Source: Lepiota brunneoincarnata
Lineage: Eukaryota; Basidiomycota; Agaricomycetes; Agaricales; Agaricaceae
Assembly: GCA_023014365.1 (NCBI GenBank)
Contig: JAEBUN010000003.1
Location: forward strand, 1,860,001 to 1,924,000
Direction of reading: 5' to 3'
DNA: 64,000 bases
Within the stretch, counting starts at the first letter, position 1. Each line of letters begins with the position of its first letter. This document shows positions 56,601-64,000 of this stretch, in pieces. The position numbers were made by a program, and so were the translations under genes. The notes beneath the pieces are model-generated. The model saw nothing but the letters and a program-made list of their open reading frames with translations, was not told the DNA's origin and made no database searches.

Positions 56601-58404
56601 TGCAAATGGATCAGATCGCCGATGAGCATGGTTCGGGAACGTTCAAGATCACGACGCGTCAAACGTTCCAGTTTCATGGTGTCATCAAGAGGCACCTGAA
56701 GCCCGCCATCCAAGACATCAACCGGGTATTGTTGGATACACTTGCCGCCTGTGGTGACGTGAACAGGTGAAACCGGCCATCGTTTATCGATTATGGAAGC
56801 TGACTAGATTCAAGGAATGTCATCTGCTCCTCGATCCCCACTTTGTCAAAGCTCCACGCCCAGGTGTACGAATTTGCCAAAGACGTTAGCAGCCACCTCA
56901 TTCCTCGAACCACTGCGTATCATGAGATCTGGCTCGACAAGAAGCTTGTGGCCGGCGAGGCGCTGAAGGACTTTGAGCCTCTCTATGGTGAATTCTACCT
57001 ACCTCGCAAGGTGTGTTCCGCTTTTTTTTTTCTAATTATTGAATGATTCCCCACCCCTTTTCTAGTTCAAAATTGCTGTCGCGGTTCCACCGACTAACGA
57101 CACTGATGTCTTTGCCAATGATGTTGGCTTCATCGCTATCGTCAACAAAGATGGCGAGTTGGAGGGCTTCAACGTTGCAATCGGTGGTGGCATGGGTGTG
57201 ACCCACGGAAACAAGAAAACGTATCCTCGAACTGGGAGTATCCTCGGTTTCTGTACAGTCGAGCAAGGGAAACATGTCGCCGAGAAGATCATGCTGGTGC
57301 AGAGAGACAACGGCAACCGTGCTGAGTGAGTGATTGTATGTAATCATTACCGTAACCACGCTCACATATCCCTTAGTCGTAAGAACGCCCGTCTGAAGTA
57401 TACTGTTGATCGCATGGGTCTCGACGTTTACAAAGACAAAGTCGAGAAACTTCTCGGATACGCTCTTGAGCCCTCTCGTCCATTCACTTTCGACAGAAAC
57501 ATCGACGATTTTGGATGGCATGTTGGCGAGGATGGCAAGCATCACTTCCTCATGTTTATCGAGAATGGTCGTATCCAAGATGAGCCTGGCCGCGATTTCA
57601 AGACTGGTCTACGGGAGATTGCGAAGGTACACAAGGGGACATTCAGGCTTACGGCGAATCAGCACTTGATGTTATCGGATATTTCCCCAGAGGAGCTGGA
57701 TACCATTAAGAATTTGCTTGCCAAGTACAAGTTGGATAACTTGAATTATACCGGCTTGAGGTTGAGCTCTTCGGCTTGCGTTGCGTTCCCGACTTGTGGG
57801 TTGGCCATGGCAGAGTCCGAACGGGTAGGTCACTCGTGTCCTGTTTATTTTTCTACTACTAAAATACCTGAGTTAGTATCTCCCATTATTGATTGACAAG
57901 GTTGAGAAGATGTGCGAGGAGAGCGGGCTTAGGAACGACTCCATCGTTATGCGTATGACGGGTTGTCCTAACGGATGTGCACGCCCCTACGTCGCAGGTA
58001 TGTGTTGACAACTTGGCTCGCCCTCACAAAACACTCACGCCCGCAACAGAGGTTGCATTCGTTGGCAAGGCACCGGGAACGTATTCCATGCTCCTCGGCG
58101 GCGGCTATTACGGCCAACGTCTAAACAAAATCTATCGCGGTAAGCAATCCTCTTTTGTACCGTTCTCCTTTGTACCAACACATTCGATTGTCATACACAG
58201 AATCTGTATCAGAGCCTGAAATTCCTTGCAATTCTTCGACCCATGATTGAACGCTATGCGAGGGAGAGACTGCCGGGAGAGCGATTTGGTGACTTCACTA
58301 TCCGTGCTGGATATATCGCTCCTACCACGGAGGGCAAGGCATGGTATGACCGCATGGGTGGCGAAGGTATTCATCGCGAGTCGGCCACTGTTACCGTTGC
58401 GTAG
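53690..58404 (+). CDS. MET5: Assimilatory sulfite reductase (NADPH), beta subunit
   Basis: Reduces sulfite to sulfide with six electrons, the step feeding cysteine and methionine synthesis. Start [20 protein letters not shown] at 53690. The first exon encodes a pyruvate-ferredoxin-oxidoreductase-like region and a flavodoxin domain ([47 protein letters not shown]). The sulfite reductase half follows ([55 protein letters not shown]). The [4Fe-4S]-siroheme ligands are present as [13 protein letters not shown] (C-x5-C) and [12 protein letters not shown] (C-x3-C). Introns are confined to the 3' third; the last exons end ESATVTVA, stop 58402-58404. Joined size of about 1,450 residues equals fungal orthologues. 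A short NGH-type repeat is inserted near residues 200-225. Confidence 0.95.
54283..54363 (+). repeat. In-frame minisatellite in MET5
   Basis: Tandem units of 15-18 bases around AATGGTCACACTGCA encode repeated Asn-Gly-His ([20 protein letters not shown]) in the linker after the first domain of the protein. Confidence 0.85.
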
Positions 58405-58811
58405 TCGGGTCTGCTACTCCCTCCCACCCCCACCCCGCGTCAAGGACGAAGCCTTTAGGTTCCATCTTTGTGTAAAGTAAAACCTGCTAGATAACTTAGC
58501 TTGCTCAGGACCCGCTTGTCCACCTTGATCTGTTTCTTCACTGTTATGCTTTTATCGATAACGTTATGTTGCGTTGAATAAACAATCGAAACTTTGTGAA
58601 TAGGTCGAGTGGTGATTGCAAGGCCGCACGTGTTGCATACGAAACGTAGACGTGTAGGATGATGCAATGAAATATTAATATACAAGCACGGCAAACGGCT
58701 GCTGGTATGAATCAGAGTATGAAGCAAGCCACAAACACCCGACCAATGCTCCAGAGCAGAAGATTTTTTTCAACCGCCTCCACCCCCTGTATCGCTAGAT
58801 TTTCTGTCTTT
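58405..58811. other. Convergent 3' intergenic region
   Basis: About 400 bp between the MET5 and aminotransferase stop codons. AT-rich segments around 58550-58580 and 58670-58685 suit 3' UTRs and polyadenylation sites. Nothing else seen. Confidence 0.5.
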
Positions 58812-60797
58812 TCATTTCTCTATACCATTTTTTTCACAGACAGAGGGGGGGGCGCGACCAGATAAATGGTGTACCAGGTTCATGTAGGACTTGGCCGCCC
58901 GCGCCTCTTTTATTGTCTCGGTGAGAGCGTGAACGACCGTGTCGATGTCGCCACGCTGACCATCGACGACGGACACACCCATGTGGCCGATACGGAAGTA
59001 TTTGTCTATTGATATACACGCCACGATCAGTATTTCGGGGGGAAGTATAATTAAAATGATGGATGTCTTACCTTTGATAGCAGTATGCAAGCCGCCGGCA
59101 ACCACGATGTCACGCTTGACGAGTGGCGGGATGACATCGGCAGCTGTCAAACCCTCAGGGAAATACAGCTGTCACATGGAAGCTTTCAGACAGCGAGTAT
59201 GAAGGAGACTAGAATAGTAACTTACGGCGGTCATACCGTTGGCAGCCTCGTCGTCGCTGCCTGCTAGCTGCTTCAGACCAAGCTTCTTAGCTGCCTCTCT
59301 CACTTGCTTGCTTGCCTCTTTATGCAACTTGAACCTTTCTTCCAGCGATTTCTCTACAAGAAAGAATTAGCACTCGGTGTTGATAGCCAGAAGCATACAC
59401 ACCGCCACGAAGAATGAGTTTCAAGGATGCATGGTATGCATACATGAGGTTAACGGGTGGAGTGGCAAAGTATGCAGCAGCTCCAGACTCGTATGCCTTC
59501 ATAATTGGCAACCACTTCTTCCAGGAGGCGTAGTAGGACGAAGGTGGCGTTTTCCGGTTTTGAAAGACCTAAGTACATGTACGTTAAGCTTAGCGGGGAC
59601 AGCACACGACACAAATACTTACATCGAGAGCGCGTTTGCTTGCTACGACGATACTTAGACCTGGAGGAGTGCCGAGACCTTTCTGACTGGCTGTGAGCAC
59701 TACATCAAGGTCCCATTCATCGAAGCGGATGTCTTCGGAGGCAACGGAACAGACGGCATCCACGATAACCTGCAAACCCCATGAACAAAAACGTGACAAT
59801 GAAACATTTCAAGCGAGATTTGCGCACGAGGGTTTCCGGGGAGATACGGCGGACGAGGGCAGCCACCCCCTTTGCATCGGAGAGAACACCTTTTCGGTAT
59901 CATCAGATGAGCTGGGTGCCCATAATCTTCTGGTTATAAACAAGAACCCACCAGTACTAGTGTCGACATGTGTCACAGTAACTACCTTGTATTTCTTTCC
60001 GCTCTTGAGCTCCTTTTCAACATCGGCTAGAGCTACAGCGCGGCCAATGGGGGCCTTGAGCTGCGTGACATTTGCACCGTACGTTTCCAAACAATCGCTG
60101 AAGCTATCACCAAAGTACCCCGAGTGAAGAACGAGGGCGTTCTCTCTTTGCTCGACAAGGTTGGCAGCAACCTAGTGGCAGAGGTGAGTGGACTACCTAA
60201 ACGGAGATAGCCAGTTGGAAGGAAGAGAATCACCTGGTCCCACCCAAGTGTTCCGCTGCCACTGATGAGGAAAGGTTGGCCAGTCTTGGTAAAGAGGACC
60301 TCTCTAAATTTAACTATGACTAGAGGATGAGGTTCCCCGAAAGTCCAAGCAAGCTCACCTCGTGAAACGGATACAATCACCAAATACAGGAATAAAGTCC
60401 GGAGAGACATGAGACATGGAAGGGTGCGCATTAGCAAAGAGCACCTGGGGCACGTCAGGATTCAGTTCGAGTTGGCGGACGCGAACCAACCTCATCGGCC
60501 ACTTCAATTGGGCCTGGAACCCTGTGAGGTCGTGAACAGGATGTCGTATGGGAGAAGGGCTTTGTGAACGTACACCAGGAGTCTAACGGTTGTGGTGGGC
60601 GTAGAATGAGCAACCACGAAAATATAAAGTGATAAAGAACCGACTTGTGAGGTGCCTGGCATGAAGGTGTAAGATATAATCACGGAATCAATGAGGTGAC
60701 TGACCTGCTTGAACTCGTCCTTGGTGGTCATGCTGTACGGTCTGAAGAAACGTCTAGTTGTTGGGGCAGAGAGGAAGGAGCGAGATAACCTGAACAT
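58812..60797 (-). CDS. AGX1: Alanine-glyoxylate / serine-pyruvate aminotransferase (class V PLP)
   Basis: A PLP enzyme that converts glyoxylate and alanine to glycine and pyruvate. Start MFRLSRSFLSAPTTRRFFRP at 60797, a basic leader that looks mitochondrial; codon 23 is a second ATG (60731, MTTKDEFKQ). Conserved parts are SGSGTLGWDQV (PLP phosphate region), LVLHSGYFGDSFSDCLETYG, VTHVDTSTG, IVDAVCSVASEDIRFDEWDL with the cofactor-binding Asp, and TASQKGLGTPPGLSIV with the Schiff-base lysine. The C-terminal domain has FATPPVNLMYAYHASLKLIL and GGLHTAIKDKYFRIGHMGVS once an intron near 58990-59070 is removed. The stop at 58812 follows an unusual tail of about 20 residues after EARAAKSYMNL; no peroxisomal SKL-type end is present. 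About nine short introns. Confidence 0.9.
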
Positions 60798-60913
60798 GCT
60801 GGTCACACGGCTGCAACGATCACGGAATGCCGCATATCCAACATGTATCCCCGTTCTACTTCCTTTTCGCCGCGGCATTCCGTCGACTCGCGTGACGTCA
60901 CACAATATTATCA

Positions 60914-63348
60914 TTAACTAGATAATCTCATTTCGCCGTTCACCTGTCCCCCGCCCACCACGCCCGCAATCGTCTTCTGCATGTCAGTCCATTCCGACTC
61001 TCTGGGTATCCCCATATCCCCAATATCATAGATATACAACTTGCCATCGCTCCCACCCAGAGCAGCCCGTCGTCCGTCTTTGCGATCCCACTCCAGTTTG
61101 TTGATTGCGCGACCTGAGCCTACTATTGTCGACACCACAGGAACCTACCCTTGATATAAGTTACCAGTCCCTTACCCGAGGAGAAACCATCGCACCTCTG
61201 TATCCGTATTCAAATTCCACAAGTCAAACCTACCCGACCCATCGACAGTCCCAAACAGCGCAGGATGCGCCGGATGCCATTTGACGTCGTACACGTAATC
61301 GTCTGCTTCATCAAACGAGTAAATCGGTTGTATGATATGACTTGATGTCGATGGCTTCGCAAGGCTTTTGGCACGCCACAGTTTCACCATCCAATCGACT
61401 GAGCATGTTAAGAACAAGTCCGAAAAGTCCACTGGGCCGACGAGTGGGTGGAAGTGGAGTCCCATGACGGGCCCTGCGTGGCCCTTGTACACATCATACT
61501 GATTCAACCCAGCCTTTGCCCCAGCACGGTCGTAGCGGTTGGCTTGGTAGACATTGCCTTCCTCCGTTCCAACCCAGAAGGTAGTTGTTTCATTATCAGG
61601 AAAATCTAGTGTTGTAATGGCAACCTCTCCTGTCTTGTTATGACCGGCATAAATCAGTTCCAGTGTTTCCTTGTATCGTTGTCAACAAAATACCACAATA
61701 AATTCCAGTTGGTGAATACCTGTGGTTGCGCGAGCATATCAACCAGCCAACTGCATACAGTCCCATCCGTACTGCTAGTGATCAGGTTGTGTGCGTTCTG
61801 TGTTCCAACCATCTGCATCGCATATACAGGATGTGTGTGTCCAGCCGCTGACAGAGGGGTCTTCAATACGGGTAGGTGTTTCGAGCGCGTATCCCATAAC
61901 AAGATTTGACCAGAGTATGTGCCACCAAAGATCAGATTTGAGTGGAAAGGAGAAAATGTTACTGAAAGAACGTCCGACTAAAACATCCATGAAATCGGTT
62001 TCCAAGGTACCCTAAAAATCGCTCACTTGTGAATGAAACACGAACTCTGGCCGCTCCAAGAGGTGGAGATTCCAGACGGCGACTATGCCGTCTGGCTCGT
62101 TCAAGGCTGCAGGATTTTTATTATATGATGCGACGCTTAATTCAGGATACTACGATGCAACTCAGTTGAGCCGATGGCGAGCATGGATCTCGCACCTTGG
62201 GTGACCAGTCCACGTCAGTTATAGACCGATTCTTGACATGTCGTTCGTCAGCAAACTCGCAAACTTTCTTCACCCGTTTCCCCTCGGAATCATCCCTGGA
62301 CAAAGCAAAACTGTTGAACCACCTATCACAAAAGAAATAGATACAGACATACACCCCTGGTTCCGCACCAATGGTATAATCTCGTATGTAGTCATAGTTG
62401 TCATTTAGGGCTCGTTGCACGATTTTCGAAGATTGTTCGACGAATTCTAGGAACTCAGGAGCCATTAGTATACTAGCACGCTCTTCCTCGGACAACTCTG
62501 CCGGATCGCATCAATTTTTTCCAAGTTTCCATATGTTTCTAACACCATACCTCTAATTTCCTGTTCAATTTCCTGGTCTAGCTTGACGCTTTCTTCTTCT
62601 AGCTCCTTGTCCCGTGCAACGCGTTCCGCTTCTGCCTCCTTTTCTCGCCATATTCTCTGTCTGATTTCTTCCTCGATCTCATGGTAATTGGTCTCCGTAT
62701 CGATTTCCGTAGTCTGTACCTCCTTGTTGTATATCACACGTTCCTGCGGAAAAATCCATGTTAGATTTTTCGGCAGCATTCATTCCCCAGGTTACATACC
62801 TTTTGGGGTAGCTCGAATAATTCTTGCTCGACGTCAACCAGGTCATTCATAGGACGAGGTATCACCTCCCTGAGGACAAAAGAAATTCTGGTTAGGTGTA
62901 CACGAATATATATCATAGCCGGCTGACCGCTCAACAAAGTGATCCGTCCCAGAACTCACAGTCCGTCCCATCCCCCGATCAGAGGTAAAATCACTCTGTC
63001 TACTGCCCGCCCTCGGTGAGAGCCCCAGTGCAGAAGAGCCGGGCAAGGGCACCGGATGACCCAAGGCAGGTGATCCAGGGATGGACGAGGAAGGCGTAAG
63101 GTCTCCTGTGCTAGTTGTACCACGAAGCAAGGAATCTACGATGTCTGTAATATCCGGCCTTGGCAGAGAGGCTCCTACACTCTATAACACGGGAAAGATG
63201 TCAGGATGTAGATGTGAACACAATCAAATTACACACCTCTACTGAACGTTTCTCTGTTTCCGCCCTTTGCCGCTCTGCCCTAGCCTTGCGCAGCTCAGCA
63301 AGTTTGGCCCTCTTGGCTTCGATTTCTGCCCGTCGTTTGTCTGACATT
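60914..63348 (-). CDS. Cytoplasmic dynein intermediate chain (WD40)
   Basis: Links the dynein heavy chain to light chains and dynactin for minus-end transport along microtubules. Start [20 protein letters not shown] at 63348, the classical charged coiled coil that binds dynactin p150. It is followed by a Ser/Thr-Pro-rich region (about 63000-63130). Then come [13 protein letters not shown], a light-chain-binding type of motif, and an acidic coiled coil (about 62560-62690). The WD40 propeller starts with SITDVDWSP (about 62200) and shows repeats such as [70 protein letters not shown] and [17 protein letters not shown]. The end, [13 protein letters not shown], stops at 60914-60916. About a dozen short introns. 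It is 116 bp upstream of the aminotransferase start, in the same direction, with no sign of co-transcription. Confidence 0.93.
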
Positions 63349-63755
63349 ATAGTGTTTAGCGACCGACAATATAATTTACTTCGCGACGTGAACCACCCGC
63401 AGTATTTATGCTTGTTAACTCTGGAAGGCGAAACAGCCAAACTAGGATTTAACTACTGCTGCAATGGTACCACTGTAACCACTGTACCTACCAGTGGCAC
63501 CAATCGGCACCACATCCACCATCGCTACCAACAACACACCCACCGCACCCTCCAACACTGTTATCAAGCACACCCCTTGTGCTTTCGGCCTCCCTCGGAC
63601 TCGCGGTATAGAAAGCCCGGCTATCTACACTCATTCTCTCAAGGTCTGAGATTGATTTCGCAGACATTGAGTGAACATACCACATACAATCCCACCGTAC
63701 CCGAGCCTGAGCCCTCTTGGACTATCATTATGATGCTTGTGATTCACTAAACTCT
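63349..63755. other. Spacer between dynein intermediate chain and the right-end gene
   Basis: About 400 bp holding the promoter of the dynein intermediate chain gene and the 3' UTR of the next minus-strand gene. It has short CACC-rich direct repeats (about 63505-63560). No gene is called. Confidence 0.45.
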
Positions 63756-64000
63756 CTATTTTCTAATACCACCACTACCACCTTCAGACGCCATGAGTAC
63801 TTGCGTGCGGGACTCCCCAGCCTGGTGGTCCACGTTACGCTCCATGCTATGGCCCATCGATACAAACTTACCATTCACTGAACCAAAATCAACCTTCAGC
63901 CAGCCAATTGCAATATCCAGCTCCCGGAGCCCTTCTTGGTCCCGTAACGTCTGGCATATGTTCTCCAACGTGGCTGCATTGCTCTTGGCTATCTTTTCGC
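63756..64000 (-). CDS. 3' end of an unidentified gene, cut by the window edge
   Basis: The frame enters from the right edge as KIAKSNAATLENICQTLRDQ, continues EGLRELDIAIGWLKVDFGSV and ends by 63756 (..GGSGGIRK). A GTAAGT within the codons following GSVNG, with a possible AG near 63822, suggests an alternative spliced end, NGWGVPHASTHGV. The helical segment looks like real coding sequence, but I recognise no family. Confidence 0.4.
   Translation of the reverse strand, partial: EKIAKSNAATLENICQTLRDQEGLRELDIAIGWLKVDFGSVNGKFVSMGHSMERNVDHQAGESRTQVLMASEGGSGGIRK

Overview
The window is nuclear DNA from a filamentous basidiomycete, most likely an Agaricomycete. Genes are dense and broken by many short introns (about 50-65 nt). 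They include families typical of Agaricomycetes, such as a DUF6534 multipass membrane protein, a locally amplified tyrosine-kinase-like kinase family and a Zn2Cys6 regulator. The overall feel is compatible with Cantharellales (Rhizoctonia/Ceratobasidium-like), but I cannot prove the order or species from sequence alone. No rRNA, tRNA, CRISPR or prokaryotic feature was seen.

Left half (1-26.3 kb), mostly housekeeping genes: the 3' part of a DUF1295 (steroid 5-alpha-reductase-like) membrane enzyme; clathrin heavy chain; an ADF-homology plus PH-domain actin/membrane adaptor; the CCR4-NOT subunit CNOT9/Caf40; sphinganine C4-hydroxylase SUR2; ribosome-biogenesis factor MAK16, divergent from the mitochondrial FMP32/CCDC90-type protein; a Zn2Cys6 transcription factor; a CUE-CCCH-DUF1771-Smr protein resembling Cue2-type ribosome-quality-control nucleases; and a coiled-coil protein of unknown role.

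Middle (26.7-43.5 kb): two long minus-strand genes (a Mus7/MMS22-like replication-repair protein and an acidic low-complexity protein), then a gene-poor stretch carrying the small DASH-complex subunit HSK3 and a DUF6534 protein.

Accessory block (43.6-53.4 kb): a tandem array of one kinase family. K1 (43.6-46.0 kb) and K3 (50.7-53.3 kb) look complete. A remnant between them (about 47.95-48.56 kb) has lost its start codon, has a nonsense codon and lacks the whole catalytic domain. The long spacers upstream of K1 and of the remnant are themselves diverged tandem copies. One spacer carries a 280-bp MITE-like element with imperfect inverted ends and a TA target duplication; the other spacer still shows the empty site.

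Right end (53.7-64 kb): sulfite reductase beta subunit (MET5), a PLP-dependent alanine-glyoxylate/serine-pyruvate aminotransferase, dynein intermediate chain, and the 3' end of an unidentified gene.

Coordinates of spliced genes run from start codon to stop codon and include introns. Splice sites were inferred by eye from reading frame, GT/GC-AG signals and family conservation.
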